Assembly (NCBI RefSeq): GCF_023159225.1 | Contig: NC_063184.1 | Location: 14,125,528 to 14,189,527 of the forward strand | Direction of reading: 5' to 3' | DNA from: Perognathus longimembris pacificus | Lineage: Eukaryota > Chordata > Mammalia > Rodentia > Heteromyidae | DNA: 64,000 nt | Shown here: one piece after another, positions 1-12,440 of the stretch | How positions within the stretch are numbered: position 1 is the first letter of the stretch | Layout: every line of letters starts with the position of its first letter | Notes under the pieces: generated by a model | Database searches by the model: none | What the model was told of the DNA's origin: nothing | Seen by the model: the letters and a program-made list of their open reading frames with translations, nothing else | Program-made: the position numbers and the translations under genes

Positions 1-90
1 CTTTTGCCTGGGCTGGCTTTGAACTATGATCCTCAGATCTCAGCTTCTTTAGAAGCTAGGACTACAGGTGTGAACTACCAGTGCCCAGCT
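1..90 (-). mobile_element. B1-like-Geo SINE, left monomer only (cut by window edge)
   Basis: Antisense B1-like half: ggctggctttgaactatgatcc through gtgcccagct. Confidence 0.85.
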
Positions 91-2477
91 CCATATTTTT
101 CTGACAGTCTCACTGGTGGGTGTTTCATAGGAAGGTGGTTTTTTATTTTATTTTTCATTTTAAAAATTGAGACCAGATTATATAGCATTTGTGAGCCTTC
201 CTCTTTGGGGGCAGGTTGGGACTGTGGTTTAGTGGTTGGTGGCTTGCTGTATTGGTTACTTGGAGATTGCTTAGAATCGCCTGGGGCTTTTGCTCACTGG
301 GCTGCAGGCTGAGGCAAAGTTTCACCTTGAGCTTTGTGTAGCCCACTGAGTTCTGCCAGTCAAAATTGGGCTTCTGGCTGACCTGGTGGTGTCTCCGTTC
401 ACTGTTCTAGTGGCTCTGCTCTTCAGCAGCTGTGTGGGAATTCTGCTTTACTTCCTTCCTCCCTGGATTAGACTCCTTTGGTGCTTGCTGTTTTGAAGAA
501 AACAAATGCACTGAGTGTACAGGTGATTAGGCTGCTTGAAAGGAAGGCCCTGTGCTGAGACCATTCTCCATCTTTGACAAGCATGTTGAAAATTGGGCAC
601 TGTCCAATTTTTGACATATTCCTGTGGGTCTTGATGGCAGATCCCTGTCCCCAGAGGCATCTGCCTGCAAAGAAGCTGGCTGTTTGCCTTGGGCGCAGAC
701 GGGAGGGTGTTGAAAATTGTCTCTACATAGAAGGGACAGGCTCTTTCACAGGACTATGTGACCAGCTTTGTTCTTCACTGAAGAAATAACCAGAGGAAAT
801 GGGCTTAAATTGTAAGAATTTTGGTTGGAAGAATTACTTCAGAAGGGGAAGGATTAGTAAATGTTGGAATGGTTTAGGCAAGGAAAGCATGGAATCTGAT
901 TATTGAAAGGGTTGAAGAATAAATATTGATTTGTCTGCAGCGGTTGAAAAGCTTTTTACCTGGAGTCGCCCCCAACCTTGGGCCGTACCTATGGCTCCTC
1001 TTCCCTACCCAGCCTGCCTCTCCTCTAACTCCTCCCCTCTACGACACATACTTCCTGTGTGGTAAGCAACACACAAACCCTCCAGGTCCTTCAAGAGATT
1101 ATATTTCTTCCCGAAGGGAAGAATAAATAGGCCAGCCTATAGATTATGCTACATAACAAGCCTCCTATGGATTATTACAGTGTTGTTAGTTCTCAGTGAT
1201 GGCAGTTTTTGCAAAGGAGCAGTTTGAAGAGTATGTGTAGCCCACAGCTACTGTGGCTGCTGAGATGCTGTTTGCTTTGAGGTTGGTGGCTGAAATGTCA
1301 TGGTCTTCTCTCCCATGTTATTTGGGTGCCTAACAGTCTCAGTCCCAGTTTCTCTGAGGAGAGGCTTGAAGACTGTTGGGCTCATTGAAGAGAGTTTAGG
1401 AAAAGATGGAGGCTTGTTTATGAGCAGGGGGGCCTCCTGTTAGCTAGCTGGATATATTGTCTTGTCTTCAGGTTTGATGGAGAAACCTGGATGCTTCAGT
1501 GACTATTCTGCTTGGAGAAGGCTAATGATAAGAATCATGAAAGAAATGCCACTTGCTCGAAAATGTGCAATGAGATTGGGGCCCTGGGATATGGAAAATA
1601 GGATAAGCTTATTAGGAATGCAAGCTTAGAGAAAACAAACTATTTTACTAACACGGAGACTTGTTGCTGGCATTTTCTGGAGATGGTAAAATTCAGAAGC
1701 AATGGCATTTTTCCAAAAGAAAAAGATCTAGACTTTGAGTGTTTGGATTCATATTTATGTTGGTGTAGTTCACTTTGGCACTTCTAAGTGTATACTGCTT
1801 GTACCTTTCCTCCAAAACACAGCAAACAAAATACAAGTGCTCCATCAAAACCAGCATTGAAACTGTAACCCAGTAAATTGATGGAGATGTGCAGATGGTT
1901 CAAAGGGTTTTCCAGTGGAACACAGGCAAATTTTTTTCAAAGAAAATTTACTGTTGGGTAACTTGTAGCCAGGTCTATTGCTTCCAAATCTCATCAAACA
2001 AAGACAGCTTTTGTTCACCAGTTACTTGGTGTTTCAGAACTAAGAGGTTTTGTGCAGAATGAAAGGAGGCAGTTATTTCAGCCATTTCTTCAATGTCACT
2101 GAGTTGTAGAACTTTGCAGACTTAGGAAGCAAAACACTAATGGTTCATTGACTACTATCTCCACAAACAGGATTAAAAGGGGGCTTTGTTACATGGGATT
2201 ATTTTAATTCTGTAAATTCTGTCGAGACTTTTTTTGGGGGTCTTTCCCACTCTTCATCCAAAAGTCTTGCCATTTTATTACATTTGGGATTTCCATCTTG
2301 TGGTGGCTATTTTCAAAAGCCTCAATTTAAGTATTAGAAATGGAATATCAGAAGATATCAAAAAACATTACAGGTAACACTAGAGATAATATAGGATCAT
2401 TTATGGTTGACCTGCTTGTTTGCTATGCTGATTTAAGATGTAGCAGTCGGAAAATGCAGTCATAATGTTCAGTGTAC
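91..2477. other. unique intronic sequence
   Basis: No SINE, LINE or simple repeat recognised. Short ORFs on both strands lack similarity to anything I know. AT-rich in its second half. Confidence 0.6.
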
Positions 2478-2661
2478 ACATGTGAAAATGGAACTAGGAA
2501 AATTGAGGGGCTGGGTGGGGGTGGAAGAGATGCGGGAGAATGATGAAAGGGGTGACATTGATCAAGATGCATTGCATTCAACAACTGATACGTTGAATTG
2601 TAACCCCTTTGTACTACTTAGAGATAACAAAAGAAAGAAAAAAAGTAATAATGGATTATTT
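2478..2661 (+). mobile_element. L1 3' end fragment
   Basis: Shares gatcaagatgcattg and gtaaccccttt with the other L1 3' ends in the window, followed by an A-rich tail (gaaagaaaaaaagtaat). Confidence 0.6.
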
Positions 2662-4589
2662 ACATAATATACTAAATGAGAGTTCCAGAATGCCTTATTA
2701 CTTTTTTTTTTAAACAGAGAAATAGTTCCACTCTTATATTCTGTTCTAAGGCAGAATAGGATATTAATGTGGATATATTCTGGTTATTATGGCCTTAAGA
2801 GTCTCCCTGCTTTGTTCAGTAGCCTTCGCTTTAGGTTCAGATGTCCAGGTGTGACCTTGGCATTATGGTGTCTCTGCCTCGTGGAGACAGAATTGAAAAG
2901 CTCCTTTGACTTCTTTGCTCTTCTGCTTAGAAGGAATCATGCATTTGCAATCGCCCACATTAAAAAAAAACAACAAACAAACCCTGAGATTTATTAAAAT
3001 TGCAAATTTCAATTGGGCTCAGTTGGTTGCCAAGGGAAACAGGTGAGGGGGAGGGGCGGGCCCAGCAGCTGTCCTGCTCACCTTTGCATCCTCAGGTGCC
3101 TGCCACATCTTCAGTCACAGTAATCCTGAGGGATCCCTTCCTTGCTTGTAATCACTTCACCCCATCGGGTTTTTTGTTTTGTTTTGTTTTCATTTAGCCA
3201 TCAGTTCGTTTTGTGTGGTCTTGAGTTATAAAATGCCCCTGCTGTTTTTTTCCATATGAAAAACATGTTTTTCATTTGTGGAAACTTATATAATTTTTTT
3301 TCTCCCCCCCCACCCCCTCAGGCTTTCTTTTGTTGCTGCTTTAAATTAAAAGCAAATGTATTTCCCTCCCCTTCTTTCTTGCTTCCACCAACCCTCCCCC
3401 CCCCCAATCTTTGCATGTTCCAATTACAGAGTTGTGAAAATAAGTCATCTTTCGGCTTTTGTTACTTTAAAACAGCTATCGGTGATGTCAGAGTCAATAC
3501 TAAAAGCATTAAGAATGCTGGCAGAATGTAATGCAGCTGCGATCCAACACGATGCTGAAATGGGGCTGAGAGCATAAAGGCTTTCCATACTCCCAGGGCG
3601 CACAACTGCTTGCGGCCTTGGCTTTGATCTCTTCAAAGGCTGCTGCCTCCTCCTAGATGGAGAGACTTGGCTGCCACTCGCTCGCATTGAAAAAAGGCAG
3701 AGGTCTCTATTCAGGCAGAAATCAATCACTGTGCAGAAACAATTATGTGTAATTCAACCATCATGAAAACAGGACGAGATTACGGGTTTGTTACCTGAGT
3801 GGCTGTGTGGAGACCGCGAGTAGGGGAACACTGGAGTCCTGCTGACATGCCCCATCTCAATGACAATTAGAGACATATGAATGACGTGGAGGGGCAGGGG
3901 GAGGCCCGATGACAAATGCTGGTCACGCTGTCCAGCAGAGCAGAAAATGAGGTTACAATTGGGAGATAATGTTTGCATATGTAACCATATTTCAGCAGGC
4001 TGAACAACTTCTGGGACTAGACCTCAAAAAAAAAAAAACTCTCCCATGGTTATTGATATGCTTATCTATGTATAGGAGGGTGTGACTTTGATATTGGCCC
4101 AATTAAAGACAAAAATAATTCTTGAGGATTACACTGGAAGAGAGAAAGAACTGGATGGTTTTATTAATATTATGTGATCTGGAGTATATCCTAATATAGG
4201 ACTCTGGAAAGCCAACTAAATTTCTCTGTGGGCCTGTCTTTGAGCATCTTCTGATTTAATAGTAACTTTTTAAAAAATTGTGAATCTGTTTCATCTGTCT
4301 TACAAACATTCTACTTTTCCATCTCGTTTTAAGCCCTTTTAATGGGAAATAATTTTTGTCAGTTGGTTATTTTTCTAAAGCAATCGTCAGAAATGCGTGC
4401 AAGTTTCCTTTCATTGTGAATAAAAGCAATGCCTTTTCTTCTTCTTCTAGCTAGGAAATAACTTTTTGCTTTAAGAAGTGTATTTAATCTCACAGCCCTG
4501 GCACGCAAAGCTGTCATGGTATTTATTTTTATTTTAACTTGTTCTTCACACCTCACAAAGGCATAGGAGTCACCTTGCACTTTGTTAGG
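2662..4589. other. unique, conserved-looking intronic block
   Basis: Repeat-free apart from short C- and A-runs. 3480-3990 (with the TCF/LEF pair) has the balanced, low-repeat composition typical of conserved non-coding elements. Conservation itself cannot be judged from one genome. Confidence 0.45.
3622..3638. promoter_or_regulatory. paired inverted TCF/LEF motifs in a unique block
   Basis: CTTTGAT on + (3622-3628) and TTCAAAG (3632-3638), which is CTTTGAA on -, three bases apart. The surrounding 3480-3990 is free of recognisable repeats. A candidate autoregulatory TCF/LEF site; binding not shown. Confidence 0.4.
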
Positions 4590-4612
4590 TGTGTGTGTGT
4601 GTGTGTGTGTGT
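4590..4612. repeat. (TG)n microsatellite
   Basis: About 11 TG units followed by a G-run. Confidence 0.95.
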
Positions 4613-5983
4613 TGGGGGGACCAAGGAGGCACAAAATAAGATGAAAACCTAGATGGCTGATTATAAGGCCCTGGGTTTACCTTTTATGCTGCTCCAGCTT
4701 AGACATCAGAGGCGTGAGAGCTGCTTTGAGTTACAGATCTTCAAACAATAAGTCAAAACAACAAAAAAAAAATCAATCCCCTGCGGTCCCTGGGTGCAGT
4801 TATCGAAAGATAAAAGAGAAAAGCAAGTTATGTTAAAGCCGATGGAGGAAAGAAGCCGATATGTCAAGGAAACACAGAGGACAAGTGCAGGGTTGAAGTG
4901 GGCCTCGCGTGAGCCAACATCAATGAATTTTTATCTTATCAAAAAGTTTTAGGGTTGCCAGTTCTTTTTTTTCAGAGTGGATCCAGGCTGCTTCAGGGTT
5001 GCCTGGAGCATTGGCTTCAAGAAAGTTGCCTTCTCCCTTCCTTCTGAAATCTAACCACCTAAGAATTAGGTTGCATTTCATGCAGGGTAGAAACACTTGC
5101 CAAAGACTTCAACAGCAAATGAGAGGTTTTGATAATCCCTTGCTATCTTGAATATAAATTGAGAGGAATGTGTGTGTTTGTGCCCATGCCTATGTATGTA
5201 TGTGTATGTTTATATTATTTATGGAAAACTGAGATTTACATGAAAAGGAAGGCAAATCTCTCCAGTTTGTGTTCTTTCTTCCAACCTAATTTCTAAGGAG
5301 CCCTGGAAAGCTCTGTGCATTCTTTTTGAGGTAAGAAATCTTGTGCTTCTTGTGGGTAATGGCAGATATTTTCGGGAGATTGAACTCTCTGAAGCCAGTG
5401 TTTTGACATATGAACCAGTATAAATTTTTACGCGCCCAAGCTCTAATTGTTTTTCAGGCATGCATTTTTAGATGTATTCTTTTAGAATAGTAAATGTTGG
5501 TTGTAAATGTTTCTGGGATGGACCTTCCCTGCGCATCCTTTCTATTCCTTTGATTCTTTATATTTCTCACTAGTAGAGTGAGACTTGGTCAGCAGGGCAG
5601 GGAGGTGGTCCGACCCCTCTCACACTAAACCAGTCTGGGCCTCGCTGTGTCACTTGCCAGATGTGGTTGCGCTTCACAGCTGTTGAGGATTTGGGTTCCC
5701 AGGTTCACGCTTGATGGCAGAGGATGATGGGAAGAGGACAGCCGCCTGGCTTGGTGGAACTAGACAGCTTGCTATTTAAAGAACAGTGTTCTATATATAA
5801 ACTATAGTTGATCATTGGAGTGAAACCATCACAACTTTCATTTGCATCGTGCAGATGACTCACTGTTTTGAACATTAAGTAAACTCAAATGGAAAACAAC
5901 CACACACTGGGAGTTGGAACTTTTTATTTCCCAGTGTAGTTAATGAGCAGAAAAATGGCAGAGCCATCTCCACACATCTAAAG

Positions 5984-5984
<1 letters not shown>
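4613..5984. other. unique intronic sequence with GATA motifs
   Basis: Repeat-free. tatcgaaagata at 4801-4812 (inverted GATA pair) and ttatcttatc at 4931-4940 (tandem GATA on -) lie 120 bp apart. No coding signal. Confidence 0.4.

Positions 5985-6020
<36 letters not shown>
5985..6020. repeat. (TG)n microsatellite
   Basis: About 18 uninterrupted TG units. Confidence 0.98.
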
Positions 6021-6023
<3 letters not shown>

Positions 6024-6724
6024 CTATTGATGAGTGTACTTTATTATAAATATTGAGGCTTAGCCATATGTGCTGTAGGCCCTGGGAGAAGAAATGGAGG
6101 AAGACTTTCTAGTTCTTACACATAAGCTGTCAGAGGGTCTCCATCTGTATTTTTAGGTCTTTGTCCTCTGAGTCTCCTTCTGGCTGAGTTCAGCTACTGT
6201 TTCCACTCCAGTCTTTCTCCCTATTTCCTATCCTTAATCCCTTCTTGTTATCCTTCCAGGCTCCTTACAGGATGTTTTTGTAAAGACTTCATGTTGACAC
6301 ATGAGGAAGGAAGTGTAGGAGAAGGTACTGTGTGCTGCCCATAGTCCTGTGCAGGGCTAGCTTGCTTCAGTCCTTGGTGGAAGCATCTTGACTCCTGACA
6401 ATCTCAGCCCTGAATCCCAAACTCTTTCCCTCTTAGGCAGGCAGTGGGCTCCACATGGAGAAGGGGAGGAAGGACCAGCCGGTTTCACAGTCTTCAAGCA
6501 ACAACTGTCCCTAAAAAATTAGTCAGGAGAGTCTTCAGGAAGCAACATATAATACCCTGTTCCAACCAAATTTCTGCCCGTGAGCCGTGTGTGTGTTGTG
6601 TGTATTTGTGTATTCTAGCTACACATGCTGATCCTTGTGTCTTTGTGAGCTTATGTGTGTGTAGGCCTACACTCAAGCTTCTACATGTTACATGTATTGC
6701 AGTGTTTAAAGCTCACATGTTAAA

Positions 6725-6970
6725 GCCTGGACCCAAGCGGCTCACATCTAGTATCCTTAGGTATTCAAGAGACTGAGATCTGAGGATCCTGGTTCAAAGC
6801 CGGTTCACACAGACAAAAACCAAGAGACTTTTATCTTCAGTTTACTGTACCACCAAAAAGTTGGAAGTGGAGGTGTGACTCAAGTAGAGTGCCAGCCTTC
6901 AGCAAAAAAGGGAAGGGACAGTGCCTAGGCCCTGAGTTCAAACCCCAGGACTAGCAGAAGGAAGGAAGGA
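6725..6970 (+). mobile_element. B1-like-Geo dimeric SINE
   Basis: Diverged copy with ggttcaaagccgg, ccaccaaaaag and a GAAGGA-repeat tail. Confidence 0.85.
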
Positions 6971-7208
6971 TGTTAGCTGTGGCTATTTGTTAAACTAGTT
7001 TTCAGTAATTTGGAAAAACATTTTAAATCACATCAGATGTTTTATTTGGCATATTGTACTTGCTGAGATATATTGTAGAAGGCAATATTAAGAGTTTGTT
7101 ACAGAGGCTGTTGCATATGTAATTCACTAGCATTGGGGATGGCTAGTAGGAAAACCATTATGGAGCTATTTTGTATCACAAATAAAACGGGTTAAAGATA
7201 GAGAATTT

Positions 7209-7438
7209 GGGGCTGGGAATATGGCCTAGTGGCAAGAATGCTTGCCTCCTATACATGAAGCCCTGGGTGTGATTCCTCAGCACCACATATATAGAAAAGG
7301 CCAGAAGTGGCACTGTGGCCCAAGTGGCAGAGATGCTAGCCTTGAGCAAAAAGAAGCCAGGTTTGAGCAAAAAGAAGCCAGGGACAGTGCTCAGGCCCTG
7401 AGTCCAAGCCCCAGGACTGGCAAAAAAAAAAAAAAAAA
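7209..7438 (+). mobile_element. IDL-Geo dimeric SINE with internal 21-bp duplication
   Basis: ID-like left half (ggggctgggaatatggccta), Geo right half, A-tail. The Geo segment at 7341-7361 is repeated at 7362-7382 with one mismatch. Confidence 0.95.
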
Positions 7439-7456
7439 GAATTGAATGTAGTTTAT

Positions 7457-7663
7457 GGGCTGGGAATATGGCCTAGGGGCAAGAGTGCTTGCCTCATATA
7501 CATGAAGCCCTGGGTTCAATTCCCCAGCACCACATATACAGAAAACTGCCAGAAGTGGCACTGTGGCTCAAGTGGCAGAGTGCTAGGAGCAAAAAGAAGC
7601 CAGAGACAGTTCAGGCCTTGAGTCCAAGCCCCTGGACTGGCAAAAAAAAAAAAAAAAAAAAAA
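7457..7663 (+). mobile_element. second IDL-Geo dimeric SINE in tandem
   Basis: Full-length copy 18 bp after the previous one, same orientation, 22-nt A-tail. gatagagaattt (7197-7208) and gatggggaattt (7664-7675) bracket the pair. Confidence 0.95.
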
Positions 7664-8412
7664 GATGGGGAATTTGTCATAAAAGAAGGGCCTGGGGATT
7701 GTCAGGAGCAGGAGTCAGACTTAATAGGTTATTACAAATCTCCAGGATGGAACCTGCCTGCAGGGAGGGGTGGCAGAGGAAGGCGTGGCTCCCTTAGCTT
7801 TCTGTTCTGGCTCCTCCCCCTGGGCAGGGACATCAGCTCTCATGCTTTTTATGGAAATCCTCTTAGCTTCATGGCTGTTCCTTTACCACATACATCTTCC
7901 AGCTTGATCCTGTAAGATGCAGTGTGAAGATAGCTTTGCGGTGTGTGAATTACTACTTGGACTTTCTAATTTAGTGGAAGTAGCTTAGATGGTTCATGCT
8001 GTTTTGTAAATAATAATGAAAATAACAATTTATATAGCTATGATTTTTTTTTTTAAGCTTCAAAATTCTATACTGTCTGAAGTATGGTTACTACTTTGAG
8101 GGGAGTCAGAGCATAGATTTTAATTCATGTTATGTAAAGTCCACTTTAAAGGACTGAAAATAAAAACTGACTTTTTGACAAACTGAGATCATGTAAATTA
8201 AATAGCATTATTGTTAAGCAGAAATTGGATGAAACAATCACAATGTTTTTAATGTATGCCAATTCAAAAGTAAAATGTTAAAAAAAGCTCTCTGAATTTT
8301 AAAGGAAAACTTAGAGCTTTCATTGGTAGCTATTTAATTTTAAGTGACTGCATATGTATGTTATATAATAATTTCATAGAATTATTGGAACTGATTTCCC
8401 TTTTGCTTTTGG

Positions 8413-8631
8413 TTTTTTTTTTGTTTGTTTTTTTTTTTTGGCCAGTCCTGGGCCTTGGACTCAGGGCCTGAGCACTGTCCCTGGCTTCTTCCCGCTCAAG
8501 GCTAGCACTCTGCCACTTGAGCCACAGCACCGCTTTTGGCCGTTTTCTGTATATGTGGTGCTGGGGAATCGAACCTAGGGCCTCATGTATCCGAGGCAGG
8601 CACTCTTGTCACTAGGCTATATCCCCAGCCC
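8413..8631 (-). mobile_element. IDL-Geo dimeric SINE, young copy
   Basis: Full length with T-tail; perfect 16-bp target-site duplication tcccttttgcttttgg at 8397-8412 and 8632-8647. Confidence 0.98.
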
Positions 8632-8969
8632 TCCCTTTTGCTTTTGGATATCTAGAGTTACACTATTTTTTAAAAATCTTATAAATACAAAAAGATTATC
8701 ACAAATATCTATTTTCTAAAGAAAGCAAACCTTTTTGGAGGACAAGCAACTGTAAATCATTTCATTTGATTATTTGAACAATTTGTGAATACTTGCTGTG
8801 TGTGTATAACATATAACTCTGGTTAGGCAGTTCTAATAGTTAAACAGGTCAACTTCAGGCATTTATTTATTTGATCACAAATATTGCTGGATTTTGCAGA
8901 CTTGGGTCCAATTGGAGATGACTACTGTGCAACTAAGTACCTAAAATTACTTTTTTAAAAAGCAAACTT

Positions 8970-9170
8970 AACTTTTTCTTCTTCTTTTTTTTTGGCCAGT
9001 CCTGGGGCTTGAATTCAGGGCCTGAGCACTGTCCCTGGCTTCTTTTTGCTCAAGGCTAGCACTCTGCCACTTGAGCCACAGCGCCACTTCTGGCCGTTTT
9101 CTATATATGTGGTGCTGAGGAATCCTAGAGGAGGCAAGCACTCTTGCCACTAGGCCATATGCCCAGCCTC
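8970..9170 (-). mobile_element. IDL-Geo dimeric SINE
   Basis: About 20 bp missing inside the ID-like half. 14-bp duplication taaaaagcaaactt at 8956-8969 and 9171-9184. Confidence 0.95.
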
Positions 9171-9185
9171 TAAAAAGCAAACTTT

Positions 9186-10213
9186 TTAAAAAGCAAGCTT
9201 AAGCAAAGGTATATTCACCATTTATTAGAAGTATTAAATAACAGTGTGATTTTTACCATATATATGTGTGTGTATATATGGATCTATATTAGATCTATAT
9301 CTAGATGTATATAGTTTGGTGTTGGCACTGCTGCTTAAGCTCAGAGCCTAGGTGCTGCCCATGATCTTTTGTGCTCTTAGAAAAGATGAACTGTGCTTCA
9401 GAATTAAGAATTTTCAATGTCATAATCTGAAGATTGTAGTGTCTTTAAGTTCAGAGTTTTTCTTTTTTCTCTTTTTTTCTCTCCTCTTTATTTACCATGT
9501 TTCATGGGTTTCATGGACGTGTCGGTTTGGGTGGGCCAGCCATGATCCTTAGAATGGACAGGGAAGAAAACAGCTCATGGAGTTTTACTCACATAGACAG
9601 TTTGATGTATGGTTCACATTTGGGCAGGGTTGGGGGAGGGAATGAAGCCAAACTAAATAAGAAGTTTCTGGAAGGCAGCCCACTGGGGGAGGGGGAAGAG
9701 AGCTGAAGGAATTGCCCATCTGAGGATCCAAGTGGTCAGCCCCTGAAGAACTCGGGAGGAGATAATTACCCACCCTGGAAGGCTGGAGGAGGGTTTCAAG
9801 TCTCCACTTGCCTAAAAATACCTCCCCTGCTGGCAGTCTATTGAAGTGTCACTCAGCCAGTTTGCTTCCCTGGTTCCCACTGGTAGAGACTCTCCAGAGA
9901 CAAAGCAGGGCGTTGTTGCTTATAGGCCTTGTTCAAGCCTGCATGACAGACACTGTCTGGCCCAATATTCTGGCTAGTAGACTGCATTATGCCTCTTCCC
10001 CTAAGTGAGCCAACCCGGATGCAAGAATAACTCCCTCATCCTCCACTCTCTGCCATCTGAAGCCTGCCTGGGAAAGGGCCTGCCTGCATCTTTAGAGCCA
10101 TTACCCAAGATACGTGGAATTACACTCACTCCATGTATATCAGAGACTGCTGTCATTTGCTTGCTTTCCTTCCCTTCCTTTCACTTTTCCAGGTTAAAAA
10201 GAAAAATTCTGTG

Positions 10214-10214
<1 letters not shown>
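9186..10214. other. unique intronic sequence with a TA/TG patch
   Basis: A TA/TG-rich low-complexity patch with two agatcta-type palindromes at 9257-9313; the rest shows no recognised element. Confidence 0.5.

Positions 10215-10270
<56 letters not shown>
10215..10270. repeat. (TG)n microsatellite at a SINE tail
   Basis: About 28 TG units running directly into the antisense SINE that follows. Confidence 0.98.
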
Positions 10271-10272
<2 letters not shown>

Positions 10273-10491
10273 GGCACTGAAGCTTGAACTGTCTTGGGTG
10301 TTGTCACTTAGCTTTTCTGTTCAAAGCTGACTCTTATCACTTGAGCCACAGCTTTACTTGCAGCTTTTTTGGTGCTTAGTTGAAAACAAGAATCTTACAA
10401 ATTTTGCTACTTGGGCTGGGTTTGAACCTCAGTCTTCAGATCTCATCCTCCTAAGTGGCTAGAATTATAGGCAAAAGCCACTGGTTCCTGG
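10271..10491 (-). mobile_element. B1-like-Geo dimeric SINE
   Basis: Diverged antisense copy ending ccactggttcctgg. Confidence 0.88.
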
Positions 10492-10560
10492 TTTAAAACA
10501 ATCCCCTCTCCTCTCCTCCCCTCTCTTTATGTCCCCTCCTCTGCCCTCCCCTCTTCTTCA

Positions 10561-10772
10561 TGCTTGTCTTGGAGCTTGAACTCAAGCAGTTTTGCTCAAG
10601 ACTAGTGCTCTATTACTTGAGCCACAGCTCTACTTCCAGCTTTTTTGCGGTGGTTTATCGGAGGTAAGCGTTACACAGACTTTCCTGCTTGGTCTGGCAT
10701 TGAACTATGATCCTCAAATCTCAAGCCTCCTGAGTAGCTAGGATTACAGGTGTGAACCACAGGCACTTGGCT
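10561..10772 (-). mobile_element. B1-like-Geo dimeric SINE
   Basis: Antisense; preceded by a pyrimidine-rich run at 10501-10560, probably its expanded tail. Its B1-like half still reads cctgagtagctaggattac. Confidence 0.92.
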
Positions 10773-11319
10773 CATTCTAATTTCTTTCAAGCCTTCTGGT
10801 ATCAAAAACCCTTCTTTCCTCTTTGGTTCTCTCCCCTTATTATAGTCCCTGCAAGAGATCGGGGATTGTCTTACATTCAGCACTTGAGATTAGGTCTGGC
10901 CTCTCCAGGGTACGGCTTGAGCATAGTTACCCTCACCTGGCTCTCTACTCACTCAGCTACAGGTGCTTGATTCCCATGGCCTCCTGACATCTGGGCTCGT
11001 GTCCCCCAACATGTTGGGGGCTGAACATATAATTTGTAATCCATGTAAATCCCTCCTCTCCTTCTCAATGTCACGTGGTCATGTGTAACCCTTTTGGATG
11101 TTTAATCCGCTGATTTAGTGTCATATTTCTTTCATTTTTCTGGTCATATGCGGCCTCTGCCTTCTCTATAGTCTTTGACTAAAATGTGGGTTGAAGCAGG
11201 GCTAAAAACAGACTTCCGGAGCCATTCATTAGGAGCCTCTGGGTCTATTATATACAAGTAGAGCTCTCTGGTTACACTTGCAGATGAGATAAGAATCTTG
11301 GATGTGCCCTTGGCTTGTG

Positions 11320-11440
11320 TAATGTTTGAGCAATTAACTTCTCAGGCTGTTCATTTCTTCAGTAAAAGGATGTTACCACCTCCTTCACAGATCAGACAAG
11401 CCATGCGCCTTAGCGCATAGCAATCAGCAGATCCGACAGA
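11320..11440 (+). mobile_element. probable MIR fragment
   Basis: gagcaattaacttctcaggc...catttcttcagtaaaaggatg matches the shape of the MIR core, diverged. Confidence 0.4.
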
Positions 11441-11463
11441 GCACATCACAGTGGTCAGGTATT

Positions 11464-11640
11464 GCTTCTCCCTCCTTCCTCTTCTCTTCTCTGTCCTCCC
11501 TCCCCTCTTCTTCTTCTTCTTCCTTTTTTCTTCTTCTTCTCTCCTCCTTCCTACCCCTCCTTAAATCCTCCTCCTTCCTTGCTCTCTTCTTCTTCTTCCC
11601 TCCTCCTCCCTTCTTCCCTCCCTCCCCTGTCTCTTCTTTA
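11464..11640. repeat. long polypyrimidine tract
   Basis: About 175 nt of almost pure C/T, with (TTC)n patches. Confidence 0.95.
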
Positions 11641-12035
11641 GAATCACATCAAGTTTAATTCTCCATCTGCATGTCTTGAAGCATTGAGGCACCTACATCA
11701 CCCATTAGCTTTTCCAGCTCTTCTTTTCTAGGGTGAAGGCGACTTTTGACACCTCTTTCAGTGTCCTACCTTAGTGCACACAAAGCAAAGCTTCTTTGAC
11801 TGAGATGAGCTTTTCCTGGCCCTCTCCCATTAGATTAGATTAGTCTGTCAGTTGGTAAGTTAGAAAGGGACACCAGGGAGGAGTGTGACGCCTCCAGTAT
11901 CTGAAGGGCTGGCCGACTGGAAGGTGAGGTGGGTCAGATTATTGGTATATTCACTGAGAATGGAGCAGTGCTGGACAGCAGGAGTCCTTTCCACTAAGTT
12001 TGCAATTGGAAGGTAACTGATAGGTTAAAAAAAAA

Positions 12036-12259
12036 GTGCCAGTACTTGCTCTTAACTCAAGCCCTGGTGTTCTTGATTGGCTTTTTCCAATCAAGTTTGG
12101 TGATCTAACCATTTGAGCCACAGTTTTCACTTCTGGCTTTTTGTTGGCTAATTGAAGAGCCTCACAAGCTTTCTGCCCAGCTGGCTTTGAAATGTGATCC
12201 TCAGATCTCAGCTTCTTGAGTCGCTAGGATTTGCAGAGTTGAGCCACCAGGGCTCAGCC
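12036..12259 (-). mobile_element. B1-like-Geo dimeric SINE
   Basis: Antisense, diverged; contains a local inverted repeat (gattggctttttccaatc) not typical of the family. Confidence 0.85.
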
Positions 12260-12387
12260 AGAGAGGAAAAATAGGAATTGGATTCAGAATTTAATCCTAA
12301 TTATTATTCCACTAATAATGAGTACTCTTTTGCTTCACTCCAAAAATATATATGTGTGTTTGGCTATGAAGAACAGTACCTGGGAGC

Positions 12388-12388
<1 letters not shown>

Positions 12389-12438
<50 letters not shown>
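12389..12438. repeat. (CA)n microsatellite
   Basis: 25 AC units, uninterrupted, not attached to a SINE. Confidence 0.98.
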
Positions 12439-12440
<2 letters not shown>

